A program made the translations under genes and the position numbers. From assembly GCA_031271465.1 (NCBI GenBank), contig JAISVR010000026.1:1-52205 (forward strand): a stretch of 52,205 bases of DNA, written 5' to 3'. Origin of the DNA: Prevotellaceae bacterium. Lineage in GTDB: Bacteria; Bacteroidota; Bacteroidia; Bacteroidales; Paludibacteraceae. Each line of letters starts with the position of its first letter. Position 1 is the first letter of the stretch. Shown one piece after another: positions 19,988-28,013 of this stretch. The notes under the pieces are model-generated. The model was not told where the DNA came from. It saw nothing but the letters and a program-made list of their open reading frames with translations, and did not search any database.

Positions 19988-20024
19988 CAGACACAGCCTA
20001 CAGCCCTTGAAATTATAATACAAG

Positions 20025-20100
20025 GCACAGAGTGCCGCAACAGTTGTAGCTTATATGCAATATAAGAAAGAAAAAGGTGCATGGCACCGTGATATTATTT
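20025..20100. repeat. GGTGC-TAGCACC-type palindromic repeat pair
   Basis: Short palindromes GGCACAGAGTGCC (near 20032) and GGTGCATGGCACC (near 20077) flank a TTGTAGCTTA segment. Similar pairs occur at 24160-24240 and 25040-25110. They look like copies of one interspersed family. Confidence 0.45.
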
Positions 20101-20280
20101 TTTTGACAATGAATAAATTACACAATAACTTAACACCCCCTGCCCTGTTGGGATAAGCGGTGCAAGGTAAGAAATCTTGCAGCAACAAGGGAAATTAAAA
20201 ACAGCATCATCCGAAGCATGATTTTTACAAGATTACAAGTAATGAACAAGATTTTTTATACATCTAAAGAGATCCCATCT

Positions 20281-20515
20281 ATTGGAGAAGACTCCCCAAA
20301 GTTTGCCGACCGGTATTTTAACTTTGGGGAAGACTCTCCAAACTCCGGTTACCTTTCCCCAAACAATGGGGAGCGCTCTCCATTGTTTGGGAACTGCTCT
20401 CCAAACTCAGGGAAGCCCTCTCCAATGATTGAGAGTCTTCCCCAAGGTTTGGGAACTCTTCCCCAAAGTTTGGGAAGCGCTCTCCAAGGTTTGGAGAGCA
20501 CTCTCCAACAAACGG
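20281..20515. repeat. degenerate 21-bp-period tandem array (CTCTCCAA type)
   Basis: The CCAA (once CCAT) core falls at 20296, 20338, 20359, 20380, 20401, 20422, 20442, 20463, 20484 and 20505: steps of 21 bp, with one double step and one step of 20. Unit pattern is roughly GGGAAG-x-CTCTCCAAAsTTTG. Neighbouring units form small palindromes such as CTCTCCAA-GGT-TTGGAGAG. Frames are open on both strands across the array (seven-residue period), but the protein has no other sign of being real. A similar-period array of different sequence is at 49388-49619. Confidence 0.8.
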
Positions 20516-20516
20516 T

Positions 20517-20543
20517 TGTCATTGCGGGCTTGACCCGCAATCG
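20517..20543. repeat. GTCATTGCGGG hairpin repeat, copy 1
   Basis: ATTGCGGG-CTTGA-CCCGCAAT hairpin abutting the 21-bp array. Copies are at 45027-45052 and 49633-49660; the last also abuts a 21-bp array. Confidence 0.75.
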
Positions 20544-20631
20544 CATAACAACACTTTATAAGCGATACTGCAGTATGACGATATTTTTTCAATATACTTT
20601 TTTTAATATTAATTCTTAAAACACAAATGTT

Positions 20632-21288
20632 ATGGCAAAAGGAATCATTCCGCGCGGACACGATGAATTCGATGTCTTTCAAAACAATTTCACAACAACG
20701 GTAGAACCCATGTTAGAGAATCTCGGCATTAGTACCGACAGTTTTAAAGCTATTACGGACGAAAAAGCAATATGGCAGGGACTCTACCTGAAAGCTTCCA
20801 ATCCGCAAAACAGAACGCAGGCTGATGTGCTGGCGCGCAACGGTGAGCAGGAAATCTACGGCGAATTGCTGCGCTCGTTTATCAACCGGTTTATTACGAA
20901 TAATCCCGAGCTGAGCGATGCCGACAGGGAACGCCTCGGCTTGCATGTGTCCGACGGTTTGCGCACACCAAGCCCTGTGCCGGTTACGGTACCTGTGCCA
21001 AGCATAAGCATCGGCTATCAGCAGCATACCATCAGTTTTATGGACGAGGGAAGCAGCTCGAAAGCCAAACCTGCCGGTGTACATGGTTGCGAAATATGGC
21101 ATAAAAAGGGTGAAGCTCCCAAATCGGACAGCGAATTGAGCTTTGTGGCTACGGATACGGCTTCGCCCCATATCTTGAAATTCGACAGCAGCGAAGTGGG
21201 CACTATGGTGTATTATCGTTTGCGCTGGGTGAATACGCGTGGAGAGGTAGGTCCCTGGAGCGCGCTGGTGAGTGCGGTGATTGGGTAA
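20632..21288 (+). CDS. Bacteroidota hypothetical protein with Fn3-like C-terminus
   Basis: 218 residues, no signal peptide. N-terminal helical part (MAKGIIPRGHDEFDVFQNNF), a Pro/Val linker (TPSPVPVTVPVPS), and a C-terminal beta domain ending VYYRLRWVNTRGEVGPWSALVSAVIG that reads like a fibronectin-type fold. I recognise the layout as a recurrent uncharacterised Bacteroidota family often found among repeats. Function unknown. Confidence 0.65.
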   Translation: MAKGIIPRGHDEFDVFQNNFTTTVEPMLENLGISTDSFKAITDEKAIWQGLYLKASNPQNRTQADVLARNGEQEIYGELLRSFINRFITNNPELSDADRERLGLHVSDGLRTPSPVPVTVPVPSISIGYQQHTISFMDEGSSSKAKPAGVHGCEIWHKKGEAPKSDSELSFVATDTASPHILKFDSSEVGTMVYYRLRWVNTRGEVGPWSALVSAVIG

Positions 21289-21294
21289 AAAACC

Positions 21295-21322
21295 GTATAG
21301 ACGGGGCGCGCCCCGTCTATAC
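21295..21322. repeat. perfect 28-bp palindrome
   Basis: A fully self-complementary sequence centred on GGCGCGCC with ends GTATAGAC/GTCTATAC, 6 bp after a stop codon. CC precedes the GTA, as in the GTAG-headed REP copies, so it may be a divergent member; it could also act as a terminator. Confidence 0.7.
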
Positions 21323-21385
21323 TTAATAATCAAACAGGAAAGCCGAAAACTGATTTAGAGTAGGCAATGTTTAAAACTGTAATTT

Positions 21386-22087
21386 ATGAAAACAAAATTA
21401 ATAAACACATTCGTATTAATACTAATCTGTACTGTTGGTTTACAGGCACAGGATATTATCACTTTGAAAAACGGCAGTGAAATAAATGCCGTTGTAAGCG
21501 AAATAACGGCAGATGCCGTTAAGTACAAAAAATTTGAAAATCAGCAGGGACCCATGTACACTGTTTTAAAAACAGAGGTCTTTATGGTAAAATACCAAAA
21601 TGGCGACAAAGATGTATTTAGCGACGAAACTTCTAAAACAAAAGAAGCCGAAACCCGGTCTGAAACAAATATTCTTTGGGAAAAGAATAACCGGTATTAC
21701 TTAAACGACAGACAGATTGACGGAAAAGAATTTCTGTCGGTACTGGAAACAGACCCGGAGGCAATGGCACGCTATAAGAAAGGTGCTACACTAACTATAA
21801 CCGGAGGGCTCATAGCAACAGCAGGACTGGCAGGAATAGTAGTATGCAACATAAACGGGCTGGATAACAAAGATGCGCAAGGAAAACCTGTTTTGAATGG
21901 ACCGTTAATGGCGTCTTCCTGTGTCGGAATTATAGGCGGAGCTATTATACTGTATGTCGGTTTGAATCAAGCTTCAAAAGCTATTGATATCTACAACTCA
22001 AACCAACGAAGCAAAAACAGTGTAGGCTATCACTTAAAAGCGGGAATAACCGATTCGGGTATTGGATTATCATTAACATTTAAATAA
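21386..22087 (+). CDS. secreted/membrane protein of the ITLKNGSEI-type Bacteroidota family
   Basis: 233 residues with a signal peptide (to about residue 22, VGLQAQ) then a beta segment DIITLKNGSEINAVVSEITADAVKYKKF common at the N-terminus of many Bacteroidota envelope proteins. Two hydrophobic segments follow (about 131-150 and 172-195). Function unknown. It starts a run of small envelope genes reaching 23847. Confidence 0.6.
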   Translation: MKTKLINTFVLILICTVGLQAQDIITLKNGSEINAVVSEITADAVKYKKFENQQGPMYTVLKTEVFMVKYQNGDKDVFSDETSKTKEAETRSETNILWEKNNRYYLNDRQIDGKEFLSVLETDPEAMARYKKGATLTITGGLIATAGLAGIVVCNINGLDNKDAQGKPVLNGPLMASSCVGIIGGAIILYVGLNQASKAIDIYNSNQRSKNSVGYHLKAGITDSGIGLSLTFK

Positions 22088-22096
22088 AAGGAAATT

Positions 22097-22624
22097 ATGA
22101 AAACTATAAAATTAAAACAGATTGCTATTATTTTTATTTGTGCTTTAATGGCAGGATTTACTGCTTCGTGCAGCGACGACGACAAGGACAACACTCCCGA
22201 AACATTGGCAGGTGATTGGTATCTATATGAAGTCAACATGACAGGATATATTGACGGTAAGTTTTTTGATTTCAAAAAAGAAGCTTTAAACTACTATGGA
22301 CAACAATGGTGGAATGAACAAATGGATCCTTATGTCGGTCTTCATTCCTGGTCTTTTACAGGTAATACGATGACCTGGAACGATATAGAACTCTCTTATG
22401 TTATTTCGGGAAATAAAATTGTGTTGGACGATGGAGATTTTCTTTCCCTTACTTATCAATTAGAAAAAGGACAACTCTCGTGGATTATGGATTTTAATAA
22501 TTTTCAAGAGCTCGCTGTTTTAGAGCCTTCTATTAAGGCTTCTTTAGACCAACTGAAAACTCAAGCCAATCAATTAGGGTTTACTAATCCGAAATATTAT
22601 TTTAATTTCAAAAAGGTTAAATAA
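22097..22624 (+). CDS. lipocalin-like lipoprotein
   Basis: 175 residues with a lipobox (GFTASC, Cys near 25) followed by an Asp/Lys-rich linker. The body starts LAGDWYLYEVN and has alternating beta strands, as in the small lipocalin-like Bacteroidota lipoproteins. Its last 36 or so codons are part of a 171-bp segment duplicated at 24329-24499. Probably an outer-membrane-anchored protein; ligand unknown. Confidence 0.6.
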   Translation: MKTIKLKQIAIIFICALMAGFTASCSDDDKDNTPETLAGDWYLYEVNMTGYIDGKFFDFKKEALNYYGQQWWNEQMDPYVGLHSWSFTGNTMTWNDIELSYVISGNKIVLDDGDFLSLTYQLEKGQLSWIMDFNNFQELAVLEPSIKASLDQLKTQANQLGFTNPKYYFNFKKVK

Positions 22625-22685
22625 GAAAATGAATTTCAAATCTGAAAAAATTACAATTATGAAAAATCTTATTTTTATTTTATTG
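22515..22685. repeat. 171-bp segmental duplication, copy A
   Basis: Covers the 3' end of the lipoprotein gene, the spacer, and the first codons of the next gene. It is identical to 24329-24499 except for two substitutions and no indels. Confidence 0.9.
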
Positions 22686-22886
22686 CTGTCACCTGTTGCT
22701 GTGTTTTTAACTTCTTGTGATGGAGGTGGAGAATTTCACCATTGTGGCAGCAGCGCGGTATGGTGTTCAAAAGAAAAATTTTGTTGTGATGCGGATGCTC
22801 CCTGGACAGACGGTTTTGCCTGTTGGCAAACTTTAAATGGTTGTCGACAAACAGGATACGCTTGTCATATTTGTGCTCCGGAATAA
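22659..22886 (+). CDS. Cys-rich mini-lipoprotein
   Basis: 75 residues: signal peptide with lipobox FLTSC (Cys20), then a mature part with eight more cysteines (29, 36, 42, 43, 55, 62, 69, 72) and three tryptophans (35, 49, 56). The tail GCRQTGYACHIC recalls the Cys-rich ends of Bacteroidota NVEALA-type secreted peptides. The Met at 22659 is chosen because it begins the signal peptide. It directly precedes a MauE-thioredoxin fusion, suggesting it is a disulfide-maturation substrate (inference). Confidence 0.65.
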   Translation: MKNLIFILLLSPVAVFLTSCDGGGEFHHCGSSAVWCSKEKFCCDADAPWTDGFACWQTLNGCRQTGYACHICAPE

Positions 22887-22953
22887 TACTTTCTTCATAA
22901 AACAGGCTGGTTTTTTTGTAGAGTCAGCCTGTTTATTTAATAAAAACATACAG

Positions 22954-23847
22954 ATGAAATATCAAAAATTATTTCTAATAATTCGGTTATTTGCCGGTAT
23001 TGTATTTCTTCTCTCCGGTATAGCCAAAGCCATCGATACCACAGGATTTGGTAAATTGATTGTGCAATATGGCTTTGAGAACTTTCAGTTTTTGGCGCCC
23101 ATAATCATTTTTGCCGAAATCGCAGCAGGGATTTGCCTGTTGTTGAGCATTTACACCAAACAGGTTTCGCTGCTCTCATTGTTGATGGTGGCAGTTTTTA
23201 CGATTGTATATGCCTATTCTTTCTTTTCGGGAAAAGTGGAAGATTGCGGCTGTTTTGGTAAAATAACTATGCTGCAAATGTCGCCTTTGGTTACTTTTAT
23301 CCGAAATGGGCTATTGTTATGTATACTGTTCTTTGTATGGCGATATGCGCAGAACGCAACTATCAGCCGGTTAAAATTGCTGACAATTGCTTCATTATTG
23401 ATAGCAAGCGCTTTTATTATTGGTTTCAATCTCGACTGGAAAAAGGTAAAACGACCATCAATCCACCCTCTCTATCAACGGGCTGTTAAGGAAACAATTT
23501 TGCCGCAATTAACACAGCTTTCGCCTGATTCCACTTATTTGGTGTATATTTTCGCATATCGTTGTGAAAGCTGTTGGGATACATTTGAAAACATAAAACG
23601 GTATGAAGAGGAAGCTATTGCAGACAGACTGGTGGTATTTGCAGCAGGGGAAGATAAAAATAATGAGTTCAAAAATTATTTTCAACCCGATTTTCCGATA
23701 CAGGAAACTGACGAACAAACGCTGTCGAACCTAATACGAGTAACGCCTACCTTGCTTTATATACAAAAAGATAGCATTCGCCATATAATTCAAGGCAGTT
23801 TGCCAACAACTTATTTTTTTAGAAAAAATTACCTAAATAGTAATTAA
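22954..23847 (+). CDS. MauE/DoxX-like membrane protein fused to a thioredoxin-like domain
   Basis: 297 residues. Residues 1-150 form a four-to-five-helix MauE/DoxX-type domain with the DCGCFG motif (Cys98, Cys100). The C-terminal part (about 165-297) looks like a periplasmic thioredoxin-like fold with a CESC motif (Cys204, Cys207) and a cis-Pro-like segment RVTPTLLYIQ. In methylamine dehydrogenase maturation, MauE (membrane) and MauD (thioredoxin-like) help form disulfides in the Cys-rich light chain; here both functions appear fused. ATG 22954 is chosen. Confidence 0.75.
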   Translation: MKYQKLFLIIRLFAGIVFLLSGIAKAIDTTGFGKLIVQYGFENFQFLAPIIIFAEIAAGICLLLSIYTKQVSLLSLLMVAVFTIVYAYSFFSGKVEDCGCFGKITMLQMSPLVTFIRNGLLLCILFFVWRYAQNATISRLKLLTIASLLIASAFIIGFNLDWKKVKRPSIHPLYQRAVKETILPQLTQLSPDSTYLVYIFAYRCESCWDTFENIKRYEEEAIADRLVVFAAGEDKNNEFKNYFQPDFPIQETDEQTLSNLIRVTPTLLYIQKDSIRHIIQGSLPTTYFFRKNYLNSN

Positions 23848-23973
23848 AAATTGACACAGGTTCTTTGTGCGTCTTAACCGATTAAATGTGTCTTACTAAT
23901 CCTAAACCGTATTATAATTTAAAAAAGATTAATAGTTTTAGAAATCAATCATTTACATTTAAAAATTAATTTA

Positions 23974-24170
23974 TATGAAAAAGTTTAGGTTTTTTATTCG
24001 CAAAATTCTTTGTGATTTTTAGTTTATTGTGTGTGTTACCAGCTCCCTTTTCGGCGTGTTCGTCATTGCTGACGAGTGGGATAACGATAGCTTTCGTAAG
24101 AGGCTGTCCTAAAAGTCAAAACGATTTTTCAACCAGTTACAATTCGTAAGTTATCAAATAAAAGATGCGT
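23974..24170 (+). pseudogene. frameshifted signal-peptide-bearing remnant
   Basis: ATG at 23974 begins KKFRFFIRK. One frame over, the sequence continues KFFVIFSLLCVLPAPFSACSS, a plausible signal peptide with lipobox, then runs about 35 more codons to a stop. One lost or gained base near 24000 would join them. Similarity to any family is not recognised. Confidence 0.3.
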
Positions 24171-24240
24171 AGCATCGTAAATATTTGTAGTAATTGATAC
24201 AACAGGCAAACAAGGTGCATAGCAGCGTAATATCCAACTA
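24160..24240. repeat. GATGC-TAGCATC / GGTGCATAGC repeat pair
   Basis: GATGCGTAGCATC followed by ATATTTGTAG, then GGTGCATAGCAGC. Same family as 20025-20100 and 25040-25110. The wider gap 23848-24328 otherwise holds only the broken gene above and a CATTGCGAG...GCAATCT copy at about 24291-24318. Confidence 0.45.
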
Positions 24241-24328
24241 ATTAGAAATTTATCAATATACAAGTGCACGGAAAAGCTAAGAACGAACCGTCATTGCGAG
24301 CGATAGCGAAGCAATCTCAATACAGGAA

Positions 24329-24499
24329 CTGTTTTAGAGCCTTCTATTAAGGCATCTTTAGACCAACTGAAAACTCAAGCCAATCAATTAGGGCTTACTA
24401 ATCCGAAATATTATTTTAATTTCAAAAAGGTTAAATAAGAAAATGAATTTCAAATCTGAAAAAATTACAATTATGAAAAATCTTATTTTTATTTTATTG
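24329..24499. repeat. 171-bp segmental duplication, copy B
   Basis: Matches 22515-22685 with two mismatches. It carries a headless copy of the lipoprotein gene's last codons with its stop codon (near 24436-24438), then the start and signal-peptide codons of the next gene. Its left edge is 11 bp after a GAAGCAATCT repeat end. Confidence 0.9.
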
Positions 24500-25015
24500 A
24501 TACTGTTATGTGGTACAAATGTGTTGGCGCAAAGCCATACACAAGAAAAATGTACTGATTCCATTATAAACAATTGTGTAAAGCTTACTACTGCTTACGA
24601 TGTCTATGATATAACTTATGATATAACTTCTTATGATAGGGATTGGGACATTACAGCGCAAAATTGGCAAGATAGCTCTAAAAACGAAACTACTTATGAT
24701 GCCAATGGCAAATTGACTATGAAAGTTGACTACAAGTGGGATAACGCAAAGCAAAGCTGGGAAAATAATTCTAAAAGCGAAATGACTTACGATGCCAATG
24801 GAAATGAAATCATGGCGGTCAAATACGCTTGGGATAGCACAACGCAAAACTGGGAAAATAATTCTAAACGCGAAACTACTTATGATGCCGATGGCAAATT
24901 GACTACGGAAAACTACATTTGGGATAGCACAACACAAAACTGGCAAAAAGGATTCCATATACACACCCACATCGAGTGGCTAAAGAAAAGAAGTCCTTAT
25001 TCCGGTTTTGATTAA
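24473..25015 (+). CDS. secreted short YD-like repeat protein with duplicated 5' end
   Basis: 180 residues. The first nine codons lie in the duplicated segment and equal those of the Cys-rich lipoprotein gene at 22659; the signal peptide then diverges (LILLCGTNVLAQ). The body has about three repeats of roughly 33 residues with WD-x-(A/T)-x-Q-x-WENNSK and TYDANG or TYDADG elements, similar in style to the protein at 18222. It ends abruptly and may be truncated. Function unknown. Confidence 0.6.
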   Translation: MKNLIFILLILLCGTNVLAQSHTQEKCTDSIINNCVKLTTAYDVYDITYDITSYDRDWDITAQNWQDSSKNETTYDANGKLTMKVDYKWDNAKQSWENNSKSEMTYDANGNEIMAVKYAWDSTTQNWENNSKRETTYDADGKLTTENYIWDSTTQNWQKGFHIHTHIEWLKKRSPYSGFD

Positions 25016-25039
25016 AGTTACTGTGCTTTGTATTATGAT

Positions 25040-25210
25040 TTCAGGTGCAGAGCACTGTAGTATTTGTAGCTTAAAAACATAAAAAAGAACGGTGCTACAG
25101 AGTAGCGAAACATCGTTCAGCGAAGCTAAATATTGAAAATTAATTAACTAATTATACTTGCACCTTAGTGAAAAAAACTTCGTCCTGTCGACCAATCGGT
25201 CGATAGGACG
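25040..25210. repeat. repeat block upstream of the Nramp gene
   Basis: Holds a GGTGCAGAGCACTG / TTTGTAGCTTA pair (25045-25110) and a hairpin CGTCCTGTCGACC-AATC-GGTCGATAGGACG at 25181-25210 (one wobble pair). A half-copy of the GCTTCGTTGTTCCTCCTCGCAATG repeat lies near 25293. No gene is seen in 25016-25464. Confidence 0.5.
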
Positions 25211-25379
25211 ATTGATGTTTTCCTTGTAGAGAGCTACTTGAATTACTTATAAAAAACTTAACAGCCTTGCCATGAAGGGGGGGGATAAAGATTGCTTCGT
25301 TGTTCCTCCTCGCAATGCCGGCTGACCGATGTTTTTTCAACCCGGGAAACTATTTCAATCCAAGAGAATTTCGGCAATG

Positions 25380-25407
25380 TTGTGCTTGGGAAAATTTTTT
25401 ACCTTTG
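25380..25407 (+). promoter_or_regulatory. Nramp gene promoter
   Basis: TTG at 25380-25382 and TACCTTTG at 25400-25407, the Bacteroidota -33/-7 arrangement, 57 bp before the ATG. Confidence 0.55.
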
Positions 25408-25464
25408 CAAGGTTAAAAAAACAGAAACAATAAAAAAAAACCCGCTCTTAAATTCATTTGCCGG

Positions 25465-26730
25465 ATGAAAAATATAATCCAGCTCCTTCGCAGCTCACTC
25501 AATAAGAGCAAACACCGCCCATCGTTGGAGTTCTTCAAGTACATAGGTCCGGGTTTACTGGTTACCGTTGGCTTTATCGACCCGGGCAACTGGGCTTCGA
25601 ATATCGCAGCCGGAAGCGAGTTTGGCTACACCTTGCTGTGGATTGTTACGCTATCGACCATCATGTTGATTATCCTTCAACACAATGTAGCGCATTTGGG
25701 CATCGTGAGTGGCAAATGCCTTTCCGAAGCCGTTACAGATCGCATTCCAAAACGCATCGGGCGCAGTATTTTAGGCACTGCCATGCTTGCATCGGTGGCT
25801 ACTTCGCTTGCCGAAATTCTGGGCGCTGCCATTGCGCTGCAAATGCTTTTCGGACTTCCGATTAAGATCGGTGCGGTGCTTTCTACCATTTTAATTATGG
25901 TAATGATTTTTACCAATTCGTACCGAAAAATCGAACGATGGATTATCGGTTTTGTTTCCATTATCGGTTTTTCATTTCTGTACGAACTCAGCATTGCACC
26001 CATTGATTGGGCTACAGCCGCAACAAGCTGGATAACGCCTACAATGCCCGACGGCTCTATTATCATCATTATGAGCGTGCTGGGCGCAGTAGTGATGCCA
26101 CACAACCTGTTCCTGCATTCGGAAATAATACAATCGCGCCAATGGCATTTGGAAGACGAAAGCGTAATCAAACGCCAATTGAAATTCGAGTTTGCCGACA
26201 CTATTTTTTCCATGTGTATCGGTTGGGCAATTAACAGTGCCATGATTCTATTGGCAGCGTCTACTTTTTTTGTCAACAAGGTAGAAGTTACCGAATTGCA
26301 ACAGGCACAATCCATGCTTACGCCCCTGTTGGGCAAAAGCGCAGGATTGATTTTTGCCATTGCCTTGCTTTTTGCAGGTATCGCCTCAAGCGTAACTTCG
26401 GGCATGGCAGGCGGAACAATCTTTGCCGGTGCTTTTGCCGAACCCTATGATATTAAGGACAGTCACAGCAAATGGGGTGTTTGCATTTCGTTGTTGGTAG
26501 CACTGCTGGTAATCATGTTTATAACCAACCCTTTCCAAGGACTTATTTATTCACAAATGTTCCTGAGTATACAACTGCCCATTACCATTTTTACTCAAAT
26601 CTATCTTACTTCGGATAAACGGATTATGCACAAATACGCCAATTCATTCTTTCTAAATGCACTGTTAATCGGCATCGGATTGGTAGTAACTTATTTAAAT
26701 GTCCGGTTGTTGATAGGCTTTTTAGTATAA
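25465..26730 (+). CDS. Nramp-family divalent metal (Mn2+/Fe2+) transporter
   Basis: 421 residues, about 11 transmembrane helices. The metal-binding signatures are intact: DPGN at residues 39-42 in helix 1, and MPH at 211-213 in helix 6 (VVMPHNLFLHSE). Imports Mn2+ or Fe2+ with protons across the inner membrane. It has its own promoter; no iron or manganese regulator is adjacent. Confidence 0.92.
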   Translation: MKNIIQLLRSSLNKSKHRPSLEFFKYIGPGLLVTVGFIDPGNWASNIAAGSEFGYTLLWIVTLSTIMLIILQHNVAHLGIVSGKCLSEAVTDRIPKRIGRSILGTAMLASVATSLAEILGAAIALQMLFGLPIKIGAVLSTILIMVMIFTNSYRKIERWIIGFVSIIGFSFLYELSIAPIDWATAATSWITPTMPDGSIIIIMSVLGAVVMPHNLFLHSEIIQSRQWHLEDESVIKRQLKFEFADTIFSMCIGWAINSAMILLAASTFFVNKVEVTELQQAQSMLTPLLGKSAGLIFAIALLFAGIASSVTSGMAGGTIFAGAFAEPYDIKDSHSKWGVCISLLVALLVIMFITNPFQGLIYSQMFLSIQLPITIFTQIYLTSDKRIMHKYANSFFLNALLIGIGLVVTYLNVRLLIGFLV

Positions 26731-26739
26731 ATAAATGAT

Positions 26740-26747
26740 TATCTTTG
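26740..26747 (+). promoter_or_regulatory. M48 peptidase promoter -7 element
   Basis: TATCTTTG, 22 bp upstream of the ATG. Confidence 0.5.
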
Positions 26748-26769
26748 TAGCCCTAAAATAAAATACACT

Positions 26770-28002
26770 ATGTTTACAACCATCACCTACATTATTCTCG
26801 CCATTCTTATTCTCGATTTTTTAGTAGAAAGAAGCCTGTCGTGGCTCAATGCCCGGCATGTAAAAACCGAACTGCCCGAACAACTCCGGGGCTTATACGA
26901 TGCCTCCGAATACGCCAAACAACAGTCGTATTTTAAAACCAACCAACAATTTGGCTTAATTACTTCCGGCTTCGGCTTGCTGCTTATTTTGCTGATGTTT
27001 GCCGTAGGCGGTTTTGCGTTGCTAAACAATTATGCCGCGTCGCTCAGCGAATACCCGATAGTGGTATCGCTGATTTTTTTCGGCATCCTGTTTTTTGCCA
27101 ACGATATTCTCAGCTTGCCTTTCGAGTGTTACGACCATTTTGTAATTGAACAACGCTTTGGATTCAACAAAATGACCCCGAAAATTTTTGTGGGCGATAA
27201 ACTCAAAAACTGGCTGATAATGGCAATTGTCGGTGGCGGAATTTTGGCACTCATACAGCAAATATATTATTGGGCAGGCGATATGTTTTGGCTGCTGGCA
27301 TGGATTTGCATGGCAGCATTCAGCATTTTTTTCGTTATGTTTTACTCCAACATCATTGTACCGCTGTTCAATAAGCAAACGCCGCTCGAAGAAGGAGAGC
27401 TGCGCAATGAAATTGAACGCTTTGCCGAAAAAGCAGGCTTCAAATTGAAAAATATTTTTGTGATCGACGGTTCCAAGCGATCTACCAAAGCCAATGCCTA
27501 TTTTCAGGGCTTGGGTGCCAAAAAACGCATTGTGCTTTTCGATACACTGATTAACGATTTGACGAAAGAAGAAATTGTTGCCGTGCTGGCACACGAAATC
27601 GGGCACTACAAAAAGAAACACACGCTCATGGGCTTAGGCATGTCGCTCGCAAACTCGCTGATAATGCTGTTTATCCTCGGTTTATTCCTCAATAGCGACG
27701 CATTGGCACAGGCATTCGGCGTCGAAAAAGCGAATTTTCACCTCAATGTGCTGGCATTCGGCTTGCTTTATACGCCGGTATCCATGGCATTGGGCATATT
27801 GATGAATATGGTAATTCGCCGCAACGAATATCAGGCAGACGCTTACGCGGCTTCGTTCGGCTTGGGCGAAGCGTTGATTTCGGGACTGAAAAAACTCACC
27901 ACCAAATCGCTCGGCAACCTGCAACCGCACCCTGCCTATGTGTTCTTTTATTATTCGCACCCAACGCTTTTGCAACGCATGGAAGCGATACGGGGAAAAT
28001 AA
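26770..28002 (+). CDS. M48 family metallopeptidase (Ste24/CAAX protease-like)
   Basis: 410 residues with several transmembrane helices and the zinc motif HEIGH (His275, Glu276, His279). The third ligand region is NEYQADAYAASFG. The N-terminal half resembles the Ste24 membrane chamber. Likely an inner-membrane quality-control protease. It ends 11 bp before cinA and probably shares a transcript with it. Confidence 0.92.
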   Translation: MFTTITYIILAILILDFLVERSLSWLNARHVKTELPEQLRGLYDASEYAKQQSYFKTNQQFGLITSGFGLLLILLMFAVGGFALLNNYAASLSEYPIVVSLIFFGILFFANDILSLPFECYDHFVIEQRFGFNKMTPKIFVGDKLKNWLIMAIVGGGILALIQQIYYWAGDMFWLLAWICMAAFSIFFVMFYSNIIVPLFNKQTPLEEGELRNEIERFAEKAGFKLKNIFVIDGSKRSTKANAYFQGLGAKKRIVLFDTLINDLTKEEIVAVLAHEIGHYKKKHTLMGLGMSLANSLIMLFILGLFLNSDALAQAFGVEKANFHLNVLAFGLLYTPVSMALGILMNMVIRRNEYQADAYAASFGLGEALISGLKKLTTKSLGNLQPHPAYVFFYYSHPTLLQRMEAIRGK

Positions 28003-28013
28003 AAAAATCAAAA

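Noticed and set aside
20101-20217. Structured RNA upstream of the 21-bp array
   Set aside because: A few short complementary segments exist, but no recognisable riboswitch motif or strong helix.
20281-20515. CRISPR array
   Set aside because: Units are 21 bp without unique spacers of separate length, and every unit varies; no cas genes are in the window.
20218-20619. Heptad-repeat protein of 133 residues on the plus strand
   Set aside because: The opposite strand is also open, the ends run into a hairpin repeat, and a same-period array at 49.4 kb has no start codon, so DNA-level periodicity explains the frame.
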